Positions 37,496-46,910 of a DNA stretch of 64,000 bases are shown piece by piece. Under the pieces are notes generated by a model. It was not told where the DNA came from and did no database searches. It saw only the letters and a list, made by a program, of their open reading frames with translations. The first letter of the stretch is position 1; each line of letters starts with the position of its first letter. A program made the translations under genes and the position numbers. Origin of the DNA: CAWATG01 sp963785035 (GTDB lineage: Bacteria > Actinomycetota > Acidimicrobiia > IMCC26256 > CAWATG01); the NCBI GenBank assembly GCA_963785035.1, contig CAWATG010000005.1:186001-250000 (forward strand), in the 5' to 3' direction.

Positions 37496-38472
37496 TGCGC
37501 GTACGCCTCCTGCACGACAGCGAGTGCTGCAATACCATCTGCAATAGACGCGCCGACCGCGGGCTCCCCAGCTATGGCCGCGAGTACGTCATCAACTTCA
37601 CGTGCCCATGATTCGTCCGGGCGCGGCCACTCCCACGAGCGCGTCATTGGTGGCCCGAACTCAGGGAGCATCTCATGGATCGTCAAACGTTCCGTACCAT
37701 ACGACCCGCCCAGACCATCGATTTCGAGCTTGGCGCGCTGAGTGCTACCTCAAATGAGAACAGGTTTTTCCATTCGGTCCAAGACGTGTGCAACCACGCA
37801 AAGGCTCCGCCTGCCGAACGCAGCGCAAAGAACGCGTTGTCTTCGACATCCATGTCCCAGAACGACGTCCTGAGCTCAGCGAATGCGAGCGAAACGTCGC
37901 CAAGAAGGAACCTTGCCAGGTCGATAAGGTGGACACCCTGGTCGAGAAGCTCACCACCGCCTGACGCGATCGGGTCTGCACGCCACTCCTTCTCGTATCC
38001 GAGCCGTCCGCCATGGCCGTAGCGAGCGCGAATGTTCATCACGCTCCCAAATCGCCCTGAGGCAACAACGCGCTGGGCTTCACGAACTGCAGGATGAAAG
38101 CGGTGGTTGTAGCCCATGCGCACCCACGCGACCATGCCGGCCCACGAGCGCTGCAACCGCGCGCAATTCGTCGACGTTGCGAGAGCCCGGTTTTTCGAGC
38201 AAGACATGACTGCCCGCTTCGATCGCCTCGCTAGCGGCAGGAGCCAAACCAAGATGCGTCGTGGCCACGACAGCAAGGTCCACTCCTTCGGCACACGCAG
38301 CTCCAACAGACGGGGCTACGACAACGGTCGCCGAGATGGACTCGGCAAGAGCCCGGGCACGACTGATGTCGAGGTCGTACACGGCGACAACCGCTGCTCC
38401 AGCGCCCGCAAGCGCATGTGCCCGCTTCGCCCCGATCAACCCACACCCGACAACCGCGGCACGCAGCGTCAT
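37492..38472 (-). CDS. Gfo/Idh/MocA family sugar oxidoreductase, two frameshifts
   Basis: ATG 38472 (MTLRAAVVGCGLIGAKRAHAL) overlaps the stop of the upstream glycosyltransferase (ATGA), and its own stop overlaps hddA (GTGA). The N-terminal Rossmann part ends with LLEKPGSRNVDEL. Near 38145 the frame changes and GYNHRFHPAVREAQ, GRLGYEKEWRADP and GGGELLDQGVHLIDLAR follow. Near 37715 it changes again, giving LTIHEMLPEFGPPMTRSWEW and ending AALAVVQEAYAQ. Together these make a normal ~325-residue enzyme. The overlaps on both sides say it belongs to the same pathway as hddA and hddC, perhaps modifying the heptose or a partner sugar. Confidence 0.85.
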
Positions 38473-39410
38473 CGATTCACCTCGGGCACATCGACCTGAA
38501 TCTTCGTAGAAGTAGGAAGGCGCTCACTCAGAGGAACGCGAGCCACGCGGGTGACACGTTTCGCGCCGCCAGGCGCCACCGGACCCAGCCGTTCGAATCG
38601 GAAGCGGACGAGGGCCACCAACCAAGTGAGCGGGTCTCGAACCATTCGGACCTTCTTGCCATCCTCGAAACCACGTGATTCGTACGAGATTTGGACCTCA
38701 CGAGGGATATAACCGCGCCGTACCAGCTTGGCGACGATCTCGTAGTCGAAGTCGAATCGGTCTGCATGAAATTCCAACCCATCCAGACACTCGACCCGGA
38801 ATACCTTGTACATCGTGAATGGGTCACGGAGCTTCGTGCGAAAGGTGAAGTTGAAGAGCGCTGTGAACAACCAGTGACCAACGTTCATCGTGGTACTGGT
38901 CACCTTCCGCTCCCCGAATTCGCGGATCGGTTTGCCCTTGACGTGCCGACACCCGAGAACGAAGTCAACCTCGCCAGCCAGAATCGGTGCAAGCAGCGCC
39001 GGATAGTCGTCAACGCGATACTCGAGATCACCGTCCTGAATGAGCACGATATCCCCAGCAACATGCCGCAAACCTTCTCGCACGGCGTTACCTTTACCGT
39101 GGGCCCGTTCTTGCAATACGAGAGTGACACGGTCGTCGCCCTCATACTTCGAGACCAGGGCTCGCGTGCCGTCAGGCGAGTTGCTCTCCACGATGACGAG
39201 TTGGAGATCCACCCCATCGGGTAGCCCGACGTTGAGCACATCATCGATGACCTGGCATATCGTCGCCTTCTCATTGAAGACCGGCAACACAACAGACAGG
39301 ACCGTGCTTCGGGAGTCGCCAGCAGCACCGCGAAGAGTTTCTGGCAATGGCCCGCTCCGATCGGTCGGCAACCGTTTCCCCTCGCTGCAAGCAACATCTG
39401 TCGCGGGCAA
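38469..39410 (-). CDS. GT2 glycosyltransferase (DPM1/GtrB-like, no C-terminal membrane helices)
   Basis: A 313-residue protein starting near 39410, with a nonconserved ~35-residue N-terminus before TVLSVVLPVFNEKATICQVI. Other motifs are VESNSPDGTRAL, RAHGKGNAVREGLRHVAGD, IQDGDLEYRVDDYP (nucleotide and metal site), GCRHVKGKPIREFGERKVT and DPFTMYKVFR. It leads the minus-strand unit GT2, oxidoreductase, hddA, hddC through 4-base overlaps. Homologues transfer hexoses to polyprenyl phosphate or directly to glycans; the sugar is not predictable. Confidence 0.88.
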   Translation of the reverse strand: MPATDVACSEGKRLPTDRSGPLPETLRGAAGDSRSTVLSVVLPVFNEKATICQVIDDVLNVGLPDGVDLQLVIVESNSPDGTRALVSKYEGDDRVTLVLQERAHGKGNAVREGLRHVAGDIVLIQDGDLEYRVDDYPALLAPILAGEVDFVLGCRHVKGKPIREFGERKVTSTTMNVGHWLFTALFNFTFRTKLRDPFTMYKVFRVECLDGLEFHADRFDFDYEIVAKLVRRGYIPREVQISYESRGFEDGKKVRMVRDPLTWLVALVRFRFERLGPVAPGGAKRVTRVARVPLSERLPTSTKIQVDVPEVNR

Positions 39411-39497
39411 CTGTATCTGCGGCCATGGCCGTCGTGGGGATTGCGGTCACGGCGATGCCCGCCCAACTGACCCAAGGTCGGTCGATGACCCATCACT
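39411..39497. promoter_or_regulatory. Divergent promoter region of two glycan units
   Basis: 87 bases between the divergent starts of the GT2-hddA-hddC unit (minus) and the nucleotide-sugar dehydrogenase gene (plus). No clear consensus hexamers were recognised. If the dehydrogenase starts at its later ATG (39525), the gap is 114 bases. Confidence 0.3.
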
Positions 39498-40831
39498 ATG
39501 ATCGCCCGCGTGCCAAGAACTCCCATGACTGACGAATCCATCCGAGTAGCCGTTGTCGGACTTTGGCACCTTGGAGCCGTCACGGCGGCATGTACCGCAG
39601 CTGCAGGATTTACAACGATTGCCGTCGACGCCGACGCTTCGGTCATCACCAAGCTTCAACAGGGCCAGGCGCCGTTGTTCGAACCTGGTCTCGACGAGTT
39701 GGTCGGTCAGGTCGTTTCGGACGGAGTCCTCTCTTTGACCACCGATCGGGCAGCGGTCATAAACGCTGACATTGTCTGGATCTGCCATGACACCCCAGTC
39801 GACGACAACGACGAAGCTGACGTCGAGTCCGTCCTCACGGCAACCACGGAGCTGTTCGAGCATCTCAGCAACGGCGCCGTCGTGCTCGTCTCTGCACAGA
39901 TGCCGGTTGGTAGCGTCGCCGAACTCGAACGGCGGTTCTCGGCGGTAGCAGGCGATCGCACCGTGTCGTTCGCCTGCTCGCCGGAAAATTTACGGCTGGG
40001 ACCGGCTCTTGACGCGTTCAACCATGCCGAACGAATTGTCGTCGGGACGCGTGACGATCGCTGCCGCCGCATTCTCGAACCACTGCTCAGCCGGTTCTGC
40101 AACTCCCTGCTCTGGACCTCCGTTGAATCCGCCGAGATGACCAAGCATGCGATCAACGCATTCCTGGCAATCAGCGTCACATTCGCCAATGAGCTCGCCA
40201 CCTTGTGTGAACGTGTGGACGCAGACGCGTTCGAGGTCGAAATGGGTCTCAAATCCGAGCCTCGGATCGGGCCGAAGGCATACCTGCGCCCCGGCCCCGC
40301 GTTCGCTGGGCGGCACATCTTGCCCGAGACATCAACTTCTTGACTTCAACAGCTGCAGCTCTCGGCGTTGAAGTACCAGTAATCCGCGGCGTATTGCCCA
40401 GCAACGAGGTGCACCGTGGTTGGGCATTACGGCAACTCACGGAACGGCTCGGCAGTCTCGCTGGTCGTACCATCGGAGTGCTAGGCCTTGCCTACAAGCC
40501 AGGAACGAGCGCCCTCCGGCGGTCGTCAGCGGTCGAGCTTTGTCGATCGTTGCTTGAGCATGGGGCCGCGGTCCAAGCATTTGATCCGTCCGCCGACGCG
40601 TTGCCCGGAGCGTTCTCCAACGTGACAAGGACATCGAACGCCATCGACGTCGCAGACGGCGCATCGGCCGTTGTTATCGCAACCGAGTGGCCTGAGTTTC
40701 AGCGTCTCGACCCGGAGCAGTTTGTCTGCCGTATGTCGGGCCGTCTCATACTCGACCCGGCGCGGACACTGGGCCCGACCTTCGAAAACCACGACGCACT
40801 TGATGTGGTCGTGATCGGCCGAACTCGATAA
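39498..40831 (+). CDS. Nucleotide-sugar dehydrogenase family protein, one frameshift
   Basis: Related to UDP-glucose/GDP-mannose dehydrogenases. ATG 39498 or 39525 precedes IRVAVVGLWHLGAVTAAC; the NAD loop reads GLWHLG instead of the usual GxGYVG. Then VWICHDTPVDDND, FACSPENLRLGPALDAF, the central-helix motif SAEMTKHAINAFLAISVTFAN and YLRPGPAFAG. Near 40315 the frame changes and the UDP-binding domain follows (LARDINFLTSTAAALG, GVLGLAYKPGTSALRRS, EWPEFQRLDPEQF). Classic enzymes have the catalytic Cys in GFGGSC; here the region reads as PAFAG(G-T)LARDI with no Cys in either good frame, although the indel lies exactly there. Product sugar unknown. Confidence 0.82.
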
Positions 40832-40865
40832 CCAATTCACTACCTAGGAAGGACGGGCGTCGTCA

Positions 40866-41746
40866 ATGTCTCAGGCACTGGCTGGCCGGAATGCGATAGT
40901 GACTGGCGCAAGCCATGGGCTCGGCGCGGCCATCGCTCGTCGATTCCTCGACGCGGGGTCTGCCGTGGCGATCTGTGGTCGCGACCCGCACGCACTTGAC
41001 CGCGCAACATGAGGCGTTACGTAACGACTTTCCTGGTTCAACAGATCGTCTCAGTCCCGACAGACGTGGCGAACGCGGCAGAGGTCGACGTGCTCTTCGA
41101 ACGGGCACTCACGGAACTCGGCTCAATCGACGTGCTCGTCAATAATGCGGGAATCTACGGACCGATGGGGACAATCGAGACCCTCGACCTCAACGAGTGG
41201 ATACACGCCATCGAAGTCAACCTCTTCGGCACCGTGGCGTGCTGCATCCGGGCTGTTGAACAATTCAAACCGCGCCAGGCGGGCAAGATCATCAACATCT
41301 CCGGCGGTGGCGCAACCAGCCCTATGCCGGGGATCAGCGCATACGCGGCATCGAAGGCAGCGGTCGTGCGTTTCACGGAATCGTTGGCTCTCGAAGTGTC
41401 CCCCTATGGAATTGACGTGAATGCTGTCGCTCCGGGCGCGCTCAAGACACGCCTCGCCGATGAGCTGCTTGCCGCTGGGCCGGAAAAGGTCGGTGCCGAT
41501 TTCCATGAGCGCATGGCGAACCTCCAGGCCTCGGATCAGTGCACCCCGCTAGAAATCGGTGCCGAACTCTGCACGTACTTGGCGTCGGCGGCAAGCGACG
41601 GAATTACGGGCAGGCTGATTTCAGCACCTTGGGATCCATGGCCTTTCACCAGCAGCGTTCGATCGGCACTCAATGCGAGCGACGTCTATACCCTTAGGAG
41701 GATCGTCCCAAAGGACCGCGGGCTGGACTGGGGAGAACGAGTCTGA
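40866..41746 (+). CDS. Short-chain dehydrogenase/reductase, two frameshifts
   Basis: A classical SDR of ~290 residues. ATG 40866 starts MSQALAGRNAIVTGASHGLG, with the TGxxxGxG cofactor loop. A stop at about 41010 is followed by short stretches in two other frames (EALRNDFPGSTDRLS, then VPTDVANAAEVDVLF), so breaks lie near 41007 and 41050. Then come NNAGIYGPMG, IINISGGGATSPMPG and the catalytic YAASK, and a C-terminal extension past the usual end. It may reduce a keto-sugar or a lipid-linked intermediate. It follows the nucleotide-sugar dehydrogenase gene by 34 bases. Confidence 0.83.
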
Positions 41747-41797
41747 CGCCAGCCCAGTCTCGCCGGCATTGCGTCGCCTCGACCGTGCCGACTCGAG

Positions 41798-42469
41798 TCA
41801 GGACATCCATGCAGCGAAATCGCCCACGAACTGGGCAACCGCCTCGTCAGTCTTCGGGTGTTGCACCATCTTCGGGAAGAACTGCGGCGGCACAGTCAGG
41901 ATGTGAGCTCCGGCGAGCATCGCCTCGTTGACGTCCATGAGATGGCGAATCGAACCGACAATGATCTCTGCCGAACTGCCGGCGCGGTCCATCAGTGCCC
42001 GCACGTCGCGCACGACGACGCCTGCGTCATAACCCGTGTCCCGAATGCGACCCCAGAAAAGGCTCACATAGCGAGCACCTGCGTTGAGCGCCATGACAGC
42101 CTGGTTGACCGACATCGCACACGTAGCGTTCACTGCGATCCCACGCTCGGAAAGAGCAGCAATAACGCGGAGCTCGTCCCAGCCGACCGGCACCTTGATC
42201 GTTAGGTGGTCGTAGTCACCGAACTCATGAACGAACTCTTCGGCCTGGCGCACCATGTCGTCAGGATCGGTCGTGAACACCTCCACGCTGAGTGGTAACG
42301 GCCTGCCCGCCTTGACCAGGAGATCGATGATGTCCCGGATGTGGTCGCGATAGTCGCGCTTTTCTTCCTTTGCAAGGATCGACGGGTTGGTCGTGACTCC
42401 GGTTGCGAAGCCGCGGTCCAGCGCGTCCGCTATATCCGTCAGGTTCGCGCTGTCGACAAACAGCTTCAT
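41798..42469 (-). CDS. Transaldolase (TalC/Fsa-size class)
   Basis: A 223-residue class I aldolase-fold enzyme. ATG 42469 overlaps the gmhB stop (ATGA), tying it to heptose synthesis. MKLFVDSANLTDIADALD and GVTTNPSILAKEE are typical, and the Schiff-base Lys is in LTIKVPVGWDELR. Transaldolases and fructose-6-phosphate aldolases of this size class differ at two sites: Glu versus Gln, and Phe versus Tyr. Here SVEVF has Glu and SLFWGR has Phe, both transaldolase states. The likely reaction is formation of sedoheptulose 7-phosphate, the GmhA substrate, from fructose 6-phosphate and erythrose 4-phosphate. Confidence 0.9.
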   Translation of the reverse strand: MKLFVDSANLTDIADALDRGFATGVTTNPSILAKEEKRDYRDHIRDIIDLLVKAGRPLPLSVEVFTTDPDDMVRQAEEFVHEFGDYDHLTIKVPVGWDELRVIAALSERGIAVNATCAMSVNQAVMALNAGARYVSLFWGRIRDTGYDAGVVVRDVRALMDRAGSSAEIIVGSIRHLMDVNEAMLAGAHILTVPPQFFPKMVQHPKTDEAVAQFVGDFAAWMS

Positions 42470-43099
42470 GCGCCAATCTCCTCTTCGCGGGCAGCGACAT
42501 CGCGGGTAACAATCGAGTCTATGCAGTCGTCGAGTGCTAGCGCTGAATGGTCTGCGGCGAGTTCTGGTGGCGGCGCGCCACTGCTCGTCCGAGCCCAACT
42601 TGCCGTGTGCTCGAGCATGACCGTCTGAACACCGGCGGCTGCTCCAGCAGCAATATCGACCCAGCGATCACCCACCATCCACGAGCCAGTGAGATCAAGA
42701 TTCCAGTCGTCCGCCGCGCTCAATAACATGCCTGGGCTCGGCTTACGACACACACACCCTTGCTCCGTGTCGTGCTCACAGACATAACAGTCGTCAAGGC
42801 CCAGTTGATCGAGGATCTGCTGGTTGATCGCGTGCAAGCACTGACGACGCAAGCGCTCCTCGAGCGACATCAGGCTGGTTGGTCACAACGATCGCCAGAA
42901 ATCCCGCGTCATGGACACGCCCGACTTGAGCGGCTGCCTCCGGCACGATCACCAATTCGTCGAGCGAACGCGGCGGTGTCAGTAAACCAGAGCGAACCAC
43001 CGACGCGTTCAAGACTCCGTCTCGGTCGAAAAACACCGCGCGACGTTTCTCGCTTCCGCCTGCCAACTGGGTGCGCATGCGGATTGGCCGGAGGGCCAT
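42466..43099 (-). CDS. gmhB: Heptose-1,7-bisphosphate 7-phosphatase (HAD-IIIA), one frameshift
   Basis: Removes the 7-phosphate from heptose 1,7-bisphosphate. ATG 43099 shares a base with the previous stop (TGATG). The catalytic motif is VFFDRDGVLN, followed by VPEAAAQVGRVHDAGF and VVTNQPDVARG. The frame changes near 42870 and continues SLEERLRRQCLHAINQQIL, CYVCEHDTEQGCVCRKPSPGML (zinc loop Cys-x-x-Cys-x-His plus Cys-x-Cys) and MVGDRWVDIAAGAAAGVQTV (HAD motif III). The total of ~210 residues fits the family (~190). All catalytic and zinc residues are present. Confidence 0.88.
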
Positions 43100-46000
43100 C
43101 AAGCGCCCGACTCCTCGAGAACCGCGCCTGCGGACAAAGCCGTGGCTGCGGGTTTACGTCGCGCTCGCCAAACGACGAACTTGCCACGGATCTCCAGTAG
43201 CAGCACGACTGCAATCCCGAGCGCAGTCAACATCGATACCGACATCGCTGCACGAAAGTTCTTCGGCCGGTACTTGAACACGACCCGCGACTCGCCCGCC
43301 GGCACGGCCACACCCCGGAACGCAACGTCGGCGGGATGTACCGCGGTTGCATGCCCGTTCACCGATGCCTGCCACCCCGGGTAATACGTATCCGTAAGGA
43401 GCAGCATCCCCGCACAAGCAGCCTGGACCTTGAGAACCACCTCGCTGGCCCCATATGACTCGAAGTTGACCTTGTCCGCGCTACCGTCGCACGTCCCGAC
43501 CTTCGGAAGCTCTTCCGCTTTCGCTTCGACAACCGCCTCGCGGCGAGGATCGAAGCCGCCGACCTTGACACCTCCGTTGACGAATGGAGCCCCACCCCGA
43601 GACATTCGGGCTATCGCAGCATCCTCATCAGCAACGCTGTGAAGATCGCGAACTATGAACGCACGTGGAAGCGCATGGCGATTCTCGAAGACACGCGTCT
43701 GGCCTGATTCTGATGCTCCCAAGAGCCGGAACTGCGGTCCCGTCTGTTTGCCAGGGCGATCGAATGACATCTCAGCCCAGCCAGCCCAGTCATTCGCGCC
43801 TGTCGCCAGCGGGTCGACGACAAGACGCAGCACACCTGATGGACTGCTTGACTCCGGTAGCGCAACGCTCGCCGAGCGCCACTCCGGTCGAACCGGGTCT
43901 ATGCCCGGGACATAGGCAGCATCCCAAAGGCGCAAAGGCGCCTGGCCCGGGACCGCGTACTCAACGGCAAAGCGCACACCATCGCTAGGAGATGCCAACG
44001 AGAATGTTCGAGCGTCAAGCCCATAGGAGAACGAAAACCGCTGTTCGGTCTCGGTAATCGGGACCGGGATCTCAACGGACTCACCGCTAGCGGTGAAGAG
44101 CGTCGGCAACGCGCGACCACCCAGCACGAAGGACTCCCGCTTGATCGTTTCTGTTTCAGGTCGCCGGCCAAACACCTCGTCGACCAGCGACGCAGGCCCA
44201 GTCGCCGGTCCGGTCAGCACGTACTTAACACCGAGGAGGTCGAACATTGGGTTGTTCTCCACATGGGGAGGGGTTGGACCCTCCTCGCTCGGGTAGTTTC
44301 CACCAACGAATCGTGTAGCAATCTGAGGTTCGATAAAAGCCTTAACGAACCTGAAATAACGTCCGACATATAACGCGTCGAGCGTCCGGATGTCTTGCAG
44401 GCCCAATGTCGTAGCAGTCTCGGGAAACAGCTTGGCCTCGAGCCCAAATACTCGAGCTACTGGACGTGTTCCCCCTGTGTCGACATTATCGACCTGTGCC
44501 GAACGATCAGACAACATGATCGGAAGCCACGACGGCGAGCGATATGGATCTGCTCTTTGCGACAGGTTCGACCTTGGGAAGAGAATAGTGAGCTCGACGA
44601 GCACCATACCGGCCGCGACGACCGCTGCGGCCAACGGCAGGCGGCGAGCAGAGTACGCTGCCAAGATAACAATCAACACGGCGCAGAACGCGAGGCCAAT
44701 GCTCCTCAACACTCGCAGACCATTGGACGCGAGCAACACGGGTTCGTACCAACCAAGCGCGAGTGTTGCAAGGAGTAGCAGGATCGCAATGCCCGCTCCG
44801 AGACGCACGCGACTCAGAGCACTCCGCATAATCGCATCAAGACCGATCGCCGCTAGTGCGGCCAGACAGAATGCAATCACAGGGCTCGAAAATGTTGGGG
44901 TTAATGCGAGCTCGAACACAGGCAATCGTCCGACGGACTCGTAGCCAGTCATGCCATACATCCGCCAGATGAAGATGGCGGCGATTCCCGCAAAAGCCAG
45001 GGCTGCTCTCTCCCTGAGAAATCTCCTCGGCGCGGCAAAAGAGACAACGACTAGGGCGATCGCGCCAGCACCAACCCAATTGCGCGTTGGCGCGAGGCTG
45101 GGAACAATCGATCCCAGCGGCTTGCCATTCAGAAATGGCGTGACCCACAGAGGCAAGAGGCGGTAGGAATCTGCTTGCAAACCCGCTTGATTAGTTGCCT
45201 TGTGAATGTTGTGTGATAGCCCCTCATATTCAATAAATAGAGCGAGCAGCGGGCTGGCAATGAGCACTCCTAATCCGCCGGCAATAGCGAAACTATATAG
45301 TGTTCTCCAGCGCAAACCCTTTGCTACATCTACGACAATTCGATACAGCGCGTACATGACCAACGCCAACCCAATAAAAAAGGTACTCTCAGGCATTCCA
45401 ACGAGTATCGATCCGCTAATACCAAGACCGAAGATGCAAATACGTGCCCGACTTGGTGACGCGATCAGGCGATCTGCCATCCAAAATAGTACTGGAAGGT
45501 AGATATAAGAACGAACGAATAGATTGTTGCTATAGAGTGCAAAATAACCAGAAAGTGAGAACACCGCTACGCCTAAAAGTGCTGGCCCACGACCGAGAGT
45601 GCGCCCACGAAGAAACAGGAACATGAAACCAGACCCAAGCCCAAAGGCAGCGAGAAAGCTCAGATCCCAAACCCACGGCGTGGGGTGCAGGTTCACGGCA
45701 AGGAGCAACGGATCCGCCACTGCGGATTGGAAGTTCGCAGCGTGAGGTTTCCCAGCCGCCTGATAGGGGTTCCAAAGCGGCAATTCACCTTTCCAAATGA
45801 GACGACTCGTGAGTTCTGCCCAAGGCTCGGTCTGCCACGCTGAAGCACCCGGGTCAACGCGATAGGGATCATCCGCACGCAACTCTGGGGCGCCATCGAA
45901 TTCCTCAAAACCGTTGACACTCACCATTTTCTGCGATGTCCCGAACGTATCGTTCCCGAACAGAACACCGGGGAATCCAAGCAACGGGATCGCGCACGCA

Positions 46001-46104
46001 AGGAAAAAACATGCGACTTCCAATGCTGATGGGCGCGCCCGTAACCGTTGTAACAATGAGGTCGTGCGGTTAGCGAAAGAGCGTGCGGTAGCTCGGAAGC
46101 TCAC
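43099..46104 (-). CDS. YfhO-family large membrane protein
   Basis: About 1000 residues. Twelve to thirteen membrane helices in the N-terminal half are followed by a large outer domain and one final helix near the C-terminus. YfhO proteins are GT-C-like and have been linked to glycosylation of surface polymers. Family features include an outer loop LFGNDTFGTSQKM, ELPLWNPYQAAGKPHAANFQ, and near the end TDTYYPGWQASVNGHA with GVAVPAGESRVVFKYRP. The start is unclear: GTG 46104 is used, and an in-frame TTG at 46230 would overlap the upstream gene by 32 bases. DNA around 44.3-45.7 kb is markedly less GC-rich than the surroundings. Confidence 0.85.
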   Translation of the reverse strand: MSFRATARSFANRTTSLLQRLRARPSALEVACFFLACAIPLLGFPGVLFGNDTFGTSQKMVSVNGFEEFDGAPELRADDPYRVDPGASAWQTEPWAELTSRLIWKGELPLWNPYQAAGKPHAANFQSAVADPLLLAVNLHPTPWVWDLSFLAAFGLGSGFMFLFLRGRTLGRGPALLGVAVFSLSGYFALYSNNLFVRSYIYLPVLFWMADRLIASPSRARICIFGLGISGSILVGMPESTFFIGLALVMYALYRIVVDVAKGLRWRTLYSFAIAGGLGVLIASPLLALFIEYEGLSHNIHKATNQAGLQADSYRLLPLWVTPFLNGKPLGSIVPSLAPTRNWVGAGAIALVVVSFAAPRRFLRERAALAFAGIAAIFIWRMYGMTGYESVGRLPVFELALTPTFSSPVIAFCLAALAAIGLDAIMRSALSRVRLGAGIAILLLLATLALGWYEPVLLASNGLRVLRSIGLAFCAVLIVILAAYSARRLPLAAAVVAAGMVLVELTILFPRSNLSQRADPYRSPSWLPIMLSDRSAQVDNVDTGGTRPVARVFGLEAKLFPETATTLGLQDIRTLDALYVGRYFRFVKAFIEPQIATRFVGGNYPSEEGPTPPHVENNPMFDLLGVKYVLTGPATGPASLVDEVFGRRPETETIKRESFVLGGRALPTLFTASGESVEIPVPITETEQRFSFSYGLDARTFSLASPSDGVRFAVEYAVPGQAPLRLWDAAYVPGIDPVRPEWRSASVALPESSSPSGVLRLVVDPLATGANDWAGWAEMSFDRPGKQTGPQFRLLGASESGQTRVFENRHALPRAFIVRDLHSVADEDAAIARMSRGGAPFVNGGVKVGGFDPRREAVVEAKAEELPKVGTCDGSADKVNFESYGASEVVLKVQAACAGMLLLTDTYYPGWQASVNGHATAVHPADVAFRGVAVPAGESRVVFKYRPKNFRAAMSVSMLTALGIAVVLLLEIRGKFVVWRARRKPAATALSAGAVLEESGA

Positions 46105-46198
46105 TGCTCGCTCAGACCTGCTCGCCCAAACGGAGAAGCGAACGACCGAGTGGTTTGGGCCACCGCTCTGAAACGATCCACACGGTCGGTACCTATCG

Positions 46199-46864
46199 TC
46201 ATCGCCTATCCCGGTGCGGTCCCGAAGCAACGGCCGCTATGTGCGTGAACGCGGAAACGCCATCAATCTCCATGAACGGCAAGAGCTGCGTCACCTCACA
46301 ACGGTCGAAGTAACGCAAGAGCGTGGAACGCAACGACTGCGGTGTGAAGAAGTTCACGTGCGTGCCTTCGAGCACGTGCCACGGACTGACGCCTCGTTGA
46401 CTCATGAGCGGCAGGCAGGAGATGTCCGGCACGGTCATCACGAGGTTGCGACGCGTCACACGCGCGATTTCGCCAAGCGCAGTCTCAGGATTGGGAAGGT
46501 GCTCAAGCACTTCGATCATGACGACCGAGTCGAACGAATCATCAGGAAAGGCAAGCTGTTCCGCCGACATCCGCCGAGCGTCGCGACCGAGAGCGCGAGC
46601 CAGTTCCACTTGTTCCTGGTCCAGCTCGATGCCAATCCCTTCGCGTCCGGTTTCAACCAACGCCGCCAGATAGGGACCGATCCCACAGCCCACGTCAAGA
46701 AAAGACGCACCCACATGGGAGTCGACGAACTCGAATATCGGTTCACATACCACCGGCGACGGCGGTCCGGAGGTGTATATGTCATCGCGGTGAAGAATCG
46801 CTCCGCTTGCCCCAGCCCGATCGAGAAGGTCGGAATATGGCAGTTCGTGGGTCTGGGAATTCAT
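46199..46864 (-). CDS. SAM-dependent methyltransferase
   Basis: A 221-residue class I methyltransferase starting at ATG 46864 (MNSQTHELPYSDLLDRAG). Motifs: ASFLDVGCGIGPYLAAL (SAM loop), GIGIELDQEQVELARAL, FDSVVMIEVLEHLPNPETAL and NLVMTVPDISCLPLM. The C-terminal HVNFFTPQSLRSTLLRYF resembles methyltransferases that act on glycan intermediates. It lies between the triple glycosyltransferase and the YfhO gene, all on the minus strand with short gaps. Confidence 0.87.
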   Translation of the reverse strand: MNSQTHELPYSDLLDRAGASGAILHRDDIYTSGPPSPVVCEPIFEFVDSHVGASFLDVGCGIGPYLAALVETGREGIGIELDQEQVELARALGRDARRMSAEQLAFPDDSFDSVVMIEVLEHLPNPETALGEIARVTRRNLVMTVPDISCLPLMSQRGVSPWHVLEGTHVNFFTPQSLRSTLLRYFDRCEVTQLLPFMEIDGVSAFTHIAAVASGPHRDRR

Positions 46865-46910
46865 CACTCTCGTTTCTCGTTCATCTCTTAGCGAGGGAAC
46901 GTAGCGCGCG

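Noticed and set aside
41798..42469. Fructose-6-phosphate aldolase instead of transaldolase
   Set aside because: The two positions that separate the activities carry Glu and Phe, the transaldolase states, and the gene overlaps gmhB.
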